This document shows, piece by piece, positions 9,341 through 17,194 of a DNA stretch of 64,000 bases. This stretch comes from Bacillota bacterium (GTDB lineage Bacteria > Bacillota > SHA-98 > Ch115), in NCBI GenBank assembly GCA_013178415.1, contig JABLXA010000018.1, positions 1-64,000 of the forward strand. The letters run 5' to 3'. The notes under the pieces were generated by a model. It saw nothing but the letters and a program-made list of their open reading frames with translations, was not told the origin of the DNA and did not search any database. The translations under genes and the position numbers were made by a program. Within the stretch, counting starts at the first letter, position 1, and each line of letters begins with the position of its first letter.

Positions 9341-9727
9341 TCAGCTCTCCCCTCTCTTGACAAATACCTCATATTCAGTTGCACTCATGAGAGAGTTGAG
9401 TTCATCTTCGTTGGACATCTCGATGACCGCTATCCACCCCTCCCCGTATGGATCGTCGTTGACCAATTCTGGATGATTTTCTAATTTCTTGTTAGTCTCC
9501 ACTACCTTACCACTCACAGGGGCGTAGACTATATCGGCTGTTTTCATCGAATCAATGTCCGCCAGGGTATCCCCTGCGCTCACCTGAATGCCTGTCGCTG
9601 GAAGGCCAAGGCCTACTACCGCGCCCAACTGATCTTGTGCGTGGCTCGTGATACCGATCGTCGCCCTATTCCCTTCCTTCCTTACCCATTCATGCCTCTT
9701 TGTATATTTCAAATCTTCAGGATACAT
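9341..9727 (-). CDS. gcvH: Glycine cleavage system H protein
   Basis: Lipoyl carrier of the glycine cleavage system, 128 aa. The lipoylated residue is K62 in DSMKTADIVYAPVSGKV, equivalent to the ESVKAASD motif of other H proteins. The N-terminus MYPEDLKYTKRHEWV is canonical, which with GAGGAG about ten bases upstream favours ATG 9727; a frame open to 9781 would add an unlikely basic leader. It shuttles aminomethyl and reducing equivalents between P, T and L proteins. No L-protein gene is in the window. Confidence 0.97.
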   Translation of the reverse strand: MYPEDLKYTKRHEWVRKEGNRATIGITSHAQDQLGAVVGLGLPATGIQVSAGDTLADIDSMKTADIVYAPVSGKVVETNKKLENHPELVNDDPYGEGWIAVIEMSNEDELNSLMSATEYEVFVKRGES

Positions 9728-9812
9728 ATGACATGCATCTCCTCTCTTTTTCCTTGTATACGGCGGCTTCGGCCCGCCCACCGGTCCCCTGCCACCTGAA
9801 TGTTCCTTGAAA

Positions 9813-10946
9813 TTACCGCCTCACATTATGTTTCACAAAAGGCATCTTCACAATCTTGGCACCCACTGCTTTGTTCCTTATCATCACATATACTTCATTG
9901 CCCAATTGGGCTTCACCGATATCTACATACCCCATTCCTATTCCAATTTGGAGAGAAGGTGAAAATGTCCCACTTGTGAGGTGCCCTATCTTGACAGAAT
10001 CCTTCATGATCTCGCAACCAGCTCTTGGCACTCCGCGCTCCATCAGCTGTATCCCTACAAGTCTCCGTGACAGCCCTTTCTCTTTCGCTGCGGCCAAAGA
10101 TTCACGTCCCATGAATTCCCCCTTATCGAGTTTCACAACCCAGCCTAACCCCGCCTCATAGGGAATGGTAGACCCACTGATTTCATGACCATATAGAGGA
10201 TAAGCGGCCTCGATGCGCAAGCTATCCCTTGCCCCAAGACCCGCAGGCATAAGTCCGAGCGATCCGCCTGCTCTCATTAGCGTTTCCCACAATCCCTCAG
10301 CATAGTGTCCATCAATATAGATTTCAAATCCATCTTCCCCAGTATAGCCAGTCCGGGAGATGATACACTTTACTTCATCTTTCGAGAAAGTTTCACGTGG
10401 AACATTTATTGTGGTTCGAATGCAATGATAGTACCTTACGGCAGATAGGTCTGCAGATACAATTTCACTCAGAATCCCTTGAGATAGCGGCCCTTGTATA
10501 GCTATTAATGCGGTGTCGGTCGAAACATCACGAATCTCTATATCCCCTGCAGCATGCGCTCTAATCCATTCCAGATCCTTCAGGGTATTGGCTGCATTGA
10601 CAACTAGCATATAATGGTCCTCCAGCCGGTAGACCAAAAGATCATCTACTACTCCTCCATCGGGGTATAGCATCAGGGTATATTGAACTCCCCCCACATC
10701 GAGCAAAGATGCATCATTAGTTGTCAGGTTCTGAATGATCTTAAGGCCATCCTTCCCCCACACCTCGATCTCTCCCATATGACTCAGGTCAAAGATCCCA
10801 GCTTTTTGCCTGACATTTAGGTGCTCTTGCACTATATCTGTATACGATAGCGGCATCTCCCATCCTGCAAACTCAACCATCCTGGCGCCGGAACGAAGGT
10901 GTAGATCATATAGTGGAGTACGCTTAACCTCATTATCATGTCCCAT
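9813..10946 (-). CDS. gcvT: Glycine cleavage T protein (aminomethyltransferase)
   Basis: T-protein of 377 aa that moves the one-carbon unit from aminomethyl-GcvH to tetrahydrofolate and releases ammonia. The N-terminus TPLYDLHLRSGARMVEFAGWEMPLSY and GIFDLSHMGE (catalytic-region Asp/His) are family signatures, and GYTGEDGFEIY lies in the middle domain. The ribosome site before ATG 10946 is weak. First gene of the operon; its leader holds the tandem glycine riboswitch about 540 bases upstream of the start. Confidence 0.97.
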   Translation of the reverse strand: MGHDNEVKRTPLYDLHLRSGARMVEFAGWEMPLSYTDIVQEHLNVRQKAGIFDLSHMGEIEVWGKDGLKIIQNLTTNDASLLDVGGVQYTLMLYPDGGVVDDLLVYRLEDHYMLVVNAANTLKDLEWIRAHAAGDIEIRDVSTDTALIAIQGPLSQGILSEIVSADLSAVRYYHCIRTTINVPRETFSKDEVKCIISRTGYTGEDGFEIYIDGHYAEGLWETLMRAGGSLGLMPAGLGARDSLRIEAAYPLYGHEISGSTIPYEAGLGWVVKLDKGEFMGRESLAAAKEKGLSRRLVGIQLMERGVPRAGCEIMKDSVKIGHLTSGTFSPSLQIGIGMGYVDIGEAQLGNEVYVMIRNKAVGAKIVKMPFVKHNVRR

Positions 10947-11480
10947 AATATCGCCGCAAAATTAGAATCTGTGGGCTGATTGATACCCGGCAATGATGCC
11001 ACGAACCGGGTTTCAATGTAGTCGATTATGTCGCTCACTGGGCGGCACAAGCGAAGTATGAAGACGGCGCCCGGCCATTCTCAAAGTAGACACCCACGCC
11101 GCCGTAGCGGCACCATCAGAATGATGAAAATCGCAGCGTACATTCTTCCACGTAGCTGGCCATATCGAGCGCGGGTCAGCATCATTGAAAGGATAAAAGT
11201 GGAATAGATCAGCCCTGCCAGCAGTAGGAACAGATTACGGCTTCTCCCCTTTCTTAGAAATTATGCTAATCTTTACAAATACTGAATGCATAGCCCCATA
11301 TCCCATATATTCATGGCCGGGTCTGGGATTCGGGGGCGCGCTGTTTCGCGGTCACCAGCGCTCCAAAACGAACTAGATGCGCTCTCATGCCACCATAAGA
11401 GTTTCTATGACCATGACATAATATGTCAGGAACAAGTGCCTGGTCCAACCGGCTAAACCCGAACAATTACGTTAGGAATA
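10947..11480 (-). other. Long untranslated leader between riboswitch terminator and gcvT
   Basis: About 530 bases without a convincing gene. It contains R1 copy B. On the minus strand a short frame reads NLFLLLAGLIYSTFILSMM and runs on into the R1 peptide, but I see no good start codon, so I do not call it. The leader would have to be crossed by transcripts initiated upstream of the riboswitch, unless a nearer promoter exists. Confidence 0.5.
11091..11150 (+). repeat. R1 copy B
   Basis: Contains CGGCACCATCAGAATGATGA and the following AAAATCGCAGCG core. The minus-strand reading is MYAAIFIILMVPLRRRG, in frame with the peptide of the other copies. It lies inside the gcvT leader. Confidence 0.75.
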
Positions 11481-11481
11481 G

Positions 11482-11534
11482 AAAAATGGGACAGAAAAGC
11501 AAGCAAAAATATCTACTGCCTGCTCCTCTGTCCC
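11482..11534 (-). terminator. Intrinsic terminator of the glycine riboswitch expression platform
   Basis: On the minus strand GGGACAG (11534-11528) pairs with CTGTCCC (11494-11488), and the helix extends inward through a further 11 pairs with several G-T pairs to about 18 pairs, followed by ATTTTT. The 5' arm starts in the sequence that closes P1 of aptamer 2 (CAGAG pairing with CTCTG). Glycine-stabilised P1 would therefore block the terminator, an ON switch as known for gcvT leaders. Confidence 0.85.
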
Positions 11535-11825
11535 ATAGCCTGAGAGATTCTGACAGTCTGGGGCGCGCATAATATTCAAAAAACTTTGTGCGCTAATTAT
11601 GCGACCCAGACAGATTTCCCCGTCGGCGTCCTTGACTGCGTATCATCCAAAAGCCAAGGATTCTCTCCAGAGAATCATCCATCCCAGGTGTTTTTGCCTG
11701 AGAGTTTCAGGCGGCTGTGGCATAGCACAAACCCGCCCTTGCTCCTTCGGCGCCTGCTCGACCCGCGCCGCTTCGCGCACGGTCCTGCAGGACTCTCCCT
11801 CGGACTTCATCTGATTGAGCCCTAT
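11535..11825 (-). ncRNA. Tandem glycine riboswitch (gcvT element)
   Basis: Two glycine aptamers on the minus strand. Aptamer 1 shows GGAGAGTCC, CGCCGAAGGAGCAAG and GAAACTCTCAGGCAAAAAC. After a linker of about 40 bases aptamer 2 shows GGAGAG, CGCCGACGGGGAAATC and GAATCTCTCAGGC. These are the conserved core elements of the class. The overlap with a following intrinsic terminator indicates transcriptional control. The target is the gcvT-H-PA-PB operon and possibly the radical SAM genes behind it. Confidence 0.95.
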
Positions 11826-11844
11826 ATTCACGATCCCATCATAT

Positions 11845-11873
11845 ATTATGCATCTCTTTCCCGATTCCTGCAA
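11845..11873 (-). promoter_or_regulatory. Probable SigA promoter of the riboswitch-gcv transcript
   Basis: On the minus strand TTGCAG (11873-11868) and CATAAT (11850-11845) are separated by 17 bases, which puts the start point near 11838, just before aptamer 1. Confidence 0.6.
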
Positions 11874-12019
11874 TGCTCCGCTTCTCTGCCGCCATGATTC
11901 TCTGCCGCGCTTGTTCTCCGCAATCTCAACAAACACCTCGATCGTCGACTCTCACCGCTGAGTTGTTGTAAGTTGTTGCAGGATCCCGGGCAGATTTTCC
12001 GCTCGCCCCAACAAGCATC

Positions 12020-13357
12020 TCAATCAGCGACTCTCACCGTTGCCACAGGGATATGTGATTTTACTGGGAACCATTCAAATATCAGATTGAGAACTATTCC
12101 AAAGACAGCCGCAGTGGCGATGGCAGGCAGCCTCAGATTGCCTATCATAATCATGCCATTGGGCATGGCCGCGCCGCCAAGGCCAATGATGAGGATTGTA
12201 GCGACGACAGCCAGGTTTCTCGCGGAGAACAGGTCGAGCCTTTCCGAAATCATGATGGCCACGCCCTGTGCGCCGATTACTCCGAACAAATAAACCGACA
12301 CTCCTCCAATGACCGCCCTCGGGATTGTGTTGACTATGCCGGCGATATGCCCAAAAAAGCCCATGATGATTGCAATGATAGCCGCGGTCATTAGCACAGG
12401 AACGGAGAAATTATTTGTGATGGCCATGAGTGAGTTGTTCTCACCATAATTTGTTCCCGCTGGTCCTCCAACAAACCCGGCGATCATGTCTCCCATTCCG
12501 TCACCTATCAGATTATCGCCAAGAAGCGACCTGATCTTGTATTCCTTTTTGCGTCCAAGGCGTTTGGCAAGGTTGTTAACGTAAAGGTCGATCTGGAATA
12601 GATGAGCCGTAGATTCTGGAATTGTCGCGATGGCCACGGGAGCGATGGCTGCGATAGCCATGAGCCCATAAGAATTCAAGGCTGGCAAAGTAAAGTGGGG
12701 GATTGAAAAGAATTTCGCCGCTGTAAACGGGGTGAAATCAACTTGCCCCATTAGGAGCGCTACGACATACCCTAGCATGACACCGAAGAGGACAGGGAGC
12801 TGCCCAAGAGTCCCCCTGAGATACACCGAAAATAAGATGGTAGATATGAGAGTTGCGCCGGAAATGATCCAGTTTTTAGATGCATCACCCATTGCCGCAG
12901 ATGCAAGAGAAAGACCAATAATAATGGCGACCGGACCGGTGACAGATGGCGGGAGTATGCGCTTGATCATCTCCGGGCCTCCCTTCTTGATTAGGAACCC
13001 TGCAATTACACTCACCAGACCTGATGCCACGATACCGGTCTGCGCGGCCTGAATGCCTGCCACTTTGCTGCCAGTCAAGCCGGCTACAACGCCGACCACC
13101 CCTGAAACAGCCGCAATATAGGAAAAACTCGAGCCATAATAGAGGGGAATACGACGTCCCGTAATCAAGAGGAATCCCAAGGTTGCCATACCGCTAGCTG
13201 CAATGGTGACACCAACATCGAAACCGGTGATGATAGCTACGAGGACTGTCGCGGGGAACATCACTATGATCTGCTGGAGGGCGAAGATGATCATCTTACC
13301 AAAAGGTGGAGTATCATCCGGCAAATATCCCATTGCCTTTTGAGGTTCTTTTGACAT
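12020..13357 (-). CDS. pyrP: Uracil permease, NCS2 family
   Basis: Nucleobase:cation symporter-2 protein of 445 aa with about 12-14 membrane segments. Motifs include YYGSSFSYIAAV, the SVTGPVAIIIGLSLA segment, AIATIPESTAHLFQI and a GGPAGTNYGEN loop, matching UraA/PyrP substrate-site helices. ATG 13357 follows AAGGAGGTC at ideal spacing; the frame upstream is leader sequence. The leader carries a PyrR-type attenuator, which supports uracil rather than xanthine as substrate. Single-gene transcript; its 3' end is about 150 bases from the gcv promoter on the same strand. Confidence 0.92.
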   Translation of the reverse strand: MSKEPQKAMGYLPDDTPPFGKMIIFALQQIIVMFPATVLVAIITGFDVGVTIAASGMATLGFLLITGRRIPLYYGSSFSYIAAVSGVVGVVAGLTGSKVAGIQAAQTGIVASGLVSVIAGFLIKKGGPEMIKRILPPSVTGPVAIIIGLSLASAAMGDASKNWIISGATLISTILFSVYLRGTLGQLPVLFGVMLGYVVALLMGQVDFTPFTAAKFFSIPHFTLPALNSYGLMAIAAIAPVAIATIPESTAHLFQIDLYVNNLAKRLGRKKEYKIRSLLGDNLIGDGMGDMIAGFVGGPAGTNYGENNSLMAITNNFSVPVLMTAAIIAIIMGFFGHIAGIVNTIPRAVIGGVSVYLFGVIGAQGVAIMISERLDLFSARNLAVVATILIIGLGGAAMPNGMIMIGNLRLPAIATAAVFGIVLNLIFEWFPVKSHIPVATVRVAD

Positions 13358-13421
13358 TGAATCTGACCTCCTTGATAGGCTTGTCCGTAGTCCGCTATCG
13401 CCCAGAGGTCCACCGTCGCAC

Positions 13422-13450
13422 AAAAAAACTTCCTGCCCGCCGGCAAGAAG
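13422..13450 (-). terminator. Terminator of the PyrR attenuator
   Basis: CTTCTTGCC and GGCAGGAAG form a nine-pair hairpin with a short loop followed by seven T on the minus strand. Its 5' arm is shared with the antiterminator, which pairs GCAAGAGTAGT with ACTACTTCTTGC. Confidence 0.9.
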
Positions 13451-13477
13451 TAGTTGCTGAAGTTGCGGTTTTGTGAC

Positions 13478-13505
13478 TACTCTTGCTGGACTCGCTGGAC
13501 CAGCC
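13478..13505 (-). promoter_or_regulatory. PyrR-binding loop (anti-antiterminator) upstream of uracil permease
   Basis: The minus strand reads GGTCCAGCGAGTCCAGCAAG then AG, close to the known PyrR RNA site (UCC-N-GNGAG...GCAAG). The same GCAAGAG begins an 11-pair antiterminator (one bulged T) with ACTACTTCTTGC. So three mutually exclusive structures are present: PyrR loop, antiterminator and terminator. With UMP, PyrR binding should release the terminator and shut off the permease. Confidence 0.85.
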
Positions 13506-13530
13506 TTAAAAAGTATTCTCCCAAACAGAA

Positions 13531-13560
13531 ATATTACACCTTTCCATAGTAGGCTGTCAA
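13531..13560 (-). promoter_or_regulatory. SigA promoter of the uracil permease leader
   Basis: Perfect TTGACA at 13560-13555 and TAATAT at 13536-13531 with an 18-base spacer on the minus strand. The start point near 13524 lies just before the PyrR loop. Confidence 0.75.
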
Positions 13561-13621
13561 AGGAAAAGCGAACCAGTGGGAAGATGAACCAATTCTTCCA
13601 GCGCAAGCTGGCGAAGATCTC

Positions 13622-13843
13622 TTACTCCCGTCCGGAATGATCACGCATCCCAAACAGCTTTGCCAGAGCCTCTAGCTCGGCACGATGCTCAAACAATGCG
13701 CAGGCAGAATGCGTATTTGCGGCAGTGTTCGTCGCAGCGAAACCGTAGCAAGCCCCCGCTTCCCTGAGAAGTCCAAAGGCACGTAGGGCAGCATTATGCG
13801 CGCCAGGCCGGCGCCTCTCGTCCGTTTCAACAAGATCCGTCAA
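13622..13843 (-). CDS. Possible small hypothetical protein
   Basis: A 73-residue frame beginning with TTG and lacking a ribosome-binding site. It has no recognisable motif; the middle is Ala-rich and the end is charged. It lies upstream of the uracil permease promoter on the same strand. It may be a chance frame in GC-rich sequence. Confidence 0.25.
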   Translation of the reverse strand: MTDLVETDERRRPGAHNAALRAFGLLREAGACYGFAATNTAANTHSACALFEHRAELEALAKLFGMRDHSGRE

Positions 13844-14143
13844 GATGGCCGCTCAGATAGATTATATTTACCATTGGAGAATGTGTGTTGTCGGCAGATA
13901 GCCGAATAAAAGAGGAAATAGAAAAGTAGATTTCTATAACCCATTATGAGACATTGTGAGATCATTTACCGCTAGAGGGGATGGTTACCTTTAAAATGGT
14001 GCGCAGGTATTGGGGGTGATACTTGGCAAGGAATAGGAGACCGGCAATCTTGTCGGACCACCACGGATCCTGTCCCTTTGAGTCTAACCCAACCCTTTGA
14101 GCAAACAAGGAAAAAGTAGCATCGTCAAGGAGGCATAGAGTAT
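13844..14143. other. Intergenic region upstream of the ABC importer
   Basis: No gene supported on either strand; a 75-residue minus-strand frame overlaps the start of the next gene and has no coding character. It should hold the promoter of the importer operon, but I see no clear -35/-10 pair. Confidence 0.4.
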
Positions 14144-16093
14144 ATGAAGGTGATGAATAACAGTCTGAGGGGCGCGATATGGAAGGCATTATTGTATGCC
14201 GCTGTACTAGCTTTGTTCATCCCCTTCCCGACACAGGCTAGCTCTTACAAAGAGGCGCCAGCCTTATCACAGCTTGTCAATCAGGGAAAACTTCCTCCAG
14301 TCGACAAAAGACTACCGGAAAAACCGATGATCATAAAGCCGCTTGAGAAGGTCGGAGAATATGGCGGGACACTTAGAATGGGGACCATTGTCGCCAACAG
14401 CATCCATGGCCCACATGTGATATTCATGGGAGAAGGCATCTTGCGTTTCGACAGTGACTATAAGAGCATAATCCCAAATGTTGCGGAATCCTATAACCTG
14501 TCCAAAGACGGGAAAATCCTTACCATCAAACTGCGAAAAGGCATAAAGTGGTCTGATGGCGTACCATTCACTGCTGATGATATTCTCTTTTGGTGGGAAG
14601 ACATAGCGCTAAACACAGAGTTGTCGCCAGCAGGCCCGGATAGGCGAGCCTGGTGCCCCGGCGGCAAACCTATGAAATTGAAGAAGATAGATGACTATAC
14701 CATAGAGCTGCAATTCGAGGTCTCCCACCCGCTGATATTAAACAGGCTCGCGCATGGCTATGGCATGGGCATGGTTGACTACCCGAAGCACTACCTCAAG
14801 CAATTCCACCCCAAGTATACGTCGATGGATAAAATCAAGAAGATGGTGAAGGAGAGCAAGGCCTTTGATTACTGGTACCAACTATTCTGGGACAAAGCAA
14901 GAATGAATTTCGGTGTTGCAATGAACCCCGAATGCCCGTCACTGGAAGCGTTTGTTTTGAAACATCAGGAGCCTGGCCGGCTTGTATTTGACAGGAATCC
15001 ATATTATTGGAAGACCGATACGGCCGGGAACCAGTTGCCGTATATCGATCGCATAGAGATTAAGAAAGCCTCAGATATCACCGCAGTAAATTCCTGGATC
15101 ATAACGGGGCAAGTGGACTTCGACGGTTTCCATACCACGCTACAAAGGCTTGCAACCTACAAACAATCCGAGGGGAAGGGCGATTACAGGATTCTTCTTT
15201 ACAAGGGAACGTTCGGCACTGAGGTATTGATTCAATTCAACCAGACAATAGGAGACCCCGTGCTCCGGAAGATCTTCCAGGATCTCAGATTCCGCAAAGC
15301 TATGTCCCTGGCCATTAACAGGGACGAAATCAACAAAGTCCTGTACCATGGACTTGGCGAACCGCGCAATGCCACGGTCCTTCCAATCTGCAACGCATAT
15401 GAAGAGGCATTCGCGAAGGCGTATGCTCAATACGATCCTAAAGAAGCCAATAGGCTCCTAGATGAGATGGGGTTGAACAAGAAGGATGCCAGTGGGTTTA
15501 GGCTGCGCCCTGATGGCAAGAGGCTCTCTCTCATAATAGAGTATTGCGAATCAGATACTCCGAAGACCCCTACCTTGGAACTAGTTAAAGAATATTGGAA
15601 CGCCGTTGGAGTCCAGACTGATTTGAAGCTCATTAGCAATACACTCGAATCTCAACGGGCCATGGCAAACCAGATTCAGGTCGGCATTCACCATGCTGAT
15701 AGATCTACAGATCCTCTATTCTTTCACGAACCCTTCTGGTATGCCCCCATCAATCATGGATGGGAACAGAATACCTGGGTCTTATGGGCACAGTGGTATG
15801 TGACTGGGGGGAAAGCCGGAGAGAAACCACCTGAGCATGTGATGAAGCTGATAGACGCTTATGATAAGATGCAGCGTACCACCAATGAACGCGAAAGAAT
15901 CGAGCTAGCGAAATTCTTGCTAAAGCAGCAGGCGGAAAATCTATGGGTCCTGGGTACCGTAGGGAATGCTCCTTACGTTTTGATCGTCAAGAACAATCTG
16001 CGCAATGTGCCGGAGAAAGGTTATTGGGGCTGGGATGGGTACTTCGGGTACCCGTATTACCCAGAGCAGTTCTATTTTGAGACGTCTAGATGA
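14144..16093 (+). CDS. Family-5 ABC transporter substrate-binding protein
   Basis: Extracytoplasmic binding protein of 649 aa of the Opp/Dpp (SBP_bac_5) family. A basic start and hydrophobic stretch (LLYAAVLALFIPFPTQAS) form a Sec signal peptide of about 32 residues; there is no lipobox Cys, unusual for a monoderm lipoprotein SBP. Mature-domain motifs are LRKGIKWSDGVPFTADDILF and FRKAMSLAINRDEI. Long, Trp-rich members are known to bind oligosaccharides in Thermotoga as well as peptides. AAGGAGG precedes ATG 14144. First gene of a five-gene importer operon; the sulfatase locus downstream on the other strand hints at a sulfated-glycan ligand (inference). Confidence 0.93.
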   Translation: MKVMNNSLRGAIWKALLYAAVLALFIPFPTQASSYKEAPALSQLVNQGKLPPVDKRLPEKPMIIKPLEKVGEYGGTLRMGTIVANSIHGPHVIFMGEGILRFDSDYKSIIPNVAESYNLSKDGKILTIKLRKGIKWSDGVPFTADDILFWWEDIALNTELSPAGPDRRAWCPGGKPMKLKKIDDYTIELQFEVSHPLILNRLAHGYGMGMVDYPKHYLKQFHPKYTSMDKIKKMVKESKAFDYWYQLFWDKARMNFGVAMNPECPSLEAFVLKHQEPGRLVFDRNPYYWKTDTAGNQLPYIDRIEIKKASDITAVNSWIITGQVDFDGFHTTLQRLATYKQSEGKGDYRILLYKGTFGTEVLIQFNQTIGDPVLRKIFQDLRFRKAMSLAINRDEINKVLYHGLGEPRNATVLPICNAYEEAFAKAYAQYDPKEANRLLDEMGLNKKDASGFRLRPDGKRLSLIIEYCESDTPKTPTLELVKEYWNAVGVQTDLKLISNTLESQRAMANQIQVGIHHADRSTDPLFFHEPFWYAPINHGWEQNTWVLWAQWYVTGGKAGEKPPEHVMKLIDAYDKMQRTTNERERIELAKFLLKQQAENLWVLGTVGNAPYVLIVKNNLRNVPEKGYWGWDGYFGYPYYPEQFYFETSR

Positions 16094-16153
16094 CGTTACT
16101 CCGGGATTCGCCAGAGCTACCGGCCGCGATGAAGCGCTCATCCGAGAGATATC

Positions 16154-16182
16154 GGGAGGGTCTGGCTTCAACGGACCCTCCT
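16154..16182 (+). other. Intercistronic hairpin after the binding-protein gene
   Basis: GGAGGGTC (16155-16162) pairs with GACCCTCC (16174-16181) around an 11-base loop, without a following T-run. Such hairpins between a binding-protein gene and its permeases commonly protect the 5' message and give higher SBP expression. Confidence 0.65.
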
Positions 16183-16207
16183 GAACTCAGGAAAGGAGGG
16201 AATCCCT

Positions 16208-17194
16208 ATGACGACATACATAATCCGCCGGCTCATTTATATGATCGTCCTTCTCTTTGGCATCTCTGTCATATCATTTATCGTAATTCAGCTTCCTCCT
16301 GGGGACTACCTGACGACCTATATCCTCCAGCTCCAATCCCGTGGAACTGTAGTAGATGAATCCCTTATTGCAAGTCTCAAAGCATACTATGGGCTGGACC
16401 AGCCCATGCTGTACCAGTATGCTAAGTGGATCAGGAACATCCTCATATATGGAGATTTTGGAAGATCGTTTGAATGGAATAAATCCGTTGGTTTCTTGCT
16501 GGCTCAGAGACTCCCCTTGACTCTGGTAGTTTCCATAAGCAGCCTCATCTTTACCTATCTTCTCGCGGTTCCAATAGGGGTTTTCTCAGCGGTAAGACGA
16601 TACTCAGCCTGGGACTATGTATTCACATTTTTGGGATTTGTCGGCTTGTCAGTTCCCAGCTTCTTGTTGGCGCTTATTCTCATGTTTGTATTCTATAACG
16701 CCTTTGGAATCACAGTGGGAGGCCTGTTCTCCCAGCAATTCATAGATGCCCCCTGGAGCTGGGCCAAAGTTGTAGACCTTATAAATCATCTCTGGGTTCC
16801 AATGATAGTGCTGGGCCTTGGAGGCACGGCAGGCATCATTAGGGTTCTCAGAGCCACCATGCTAGATGAGTTGAATAAAGACTATGTTAAGGTAGCCCGT
16901 TCAAAGGGTCTGCCTGAGTGGAAAGTCATATTAAGGCACCCAGTGAGAATAGCTATCAATCCGATAATAAGCACAATAGGATGGACGTTGCCCGATATAT
17001 TCTCAGGAGCCACAATTGTATCAGTAGTGCTAAACTTGCCCACAACTGGACCATTATTGTTGCAGGCATTACTTTCCCAGGATATGTTTTTGGCGGGAAG
17101 CTTCATATTGATTCTGTCAATTCTTACAGTCATTGGCACATTCATTTCAGACATCCTCCTGGCATGGTTGGATCCGAGAATCAGGTATGAGTAG
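16208..17194 (+). CDS. ABC transporter permease, DppB/OppB type
   Basis: Inner-membrane permease of 328 aa with six predicted membrane segments and an N-terminal TTYIIRRLIYMIVLLFGIS start typical of DppB. The EAA loop is KVARSKGLPEWKVILRHPVR. A large loop follows the first membrane segment, as usual. AGGAGGG precedes ATG 16208. It pairs with the next permease and two ATPases. Confidence 0.93.
   Translation: MTTYIIRRLIYMIVLLFGISVISFIVIQLPPGDYLTTYILQLQSRGTVVDESLIASLKAYYGLDQPMLYQYAKWIRNILIYGDFGRSFEWNKSVGFLLAQRLPLTLVVSISSLIFTYLLAVPIGVFSAVRRYSAWDYVFTFLGFVGLSVPSFLLALILMFVFYNAFGITVGGLFSQQFIDAPWSWAKVVDLINHLWVPMIVLGLGGTAGIIRVLRATMLDELNKDYVKVARSKGLPEWKVILRHPVRIAINPIISTIGWTLPDIFSGATIVSVVLNLPTTGPLLLQALLSQDMFLAGSFILILSILTVIGTFISDILLAWLDPRIRYE

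Noticed and set aside
13962-14189. 75-codon minus-strand frame upstream of the ABC importer
   Set aside because: It overlaps the ribosome site and start of the binding-protein gene and looks like chance sequence.
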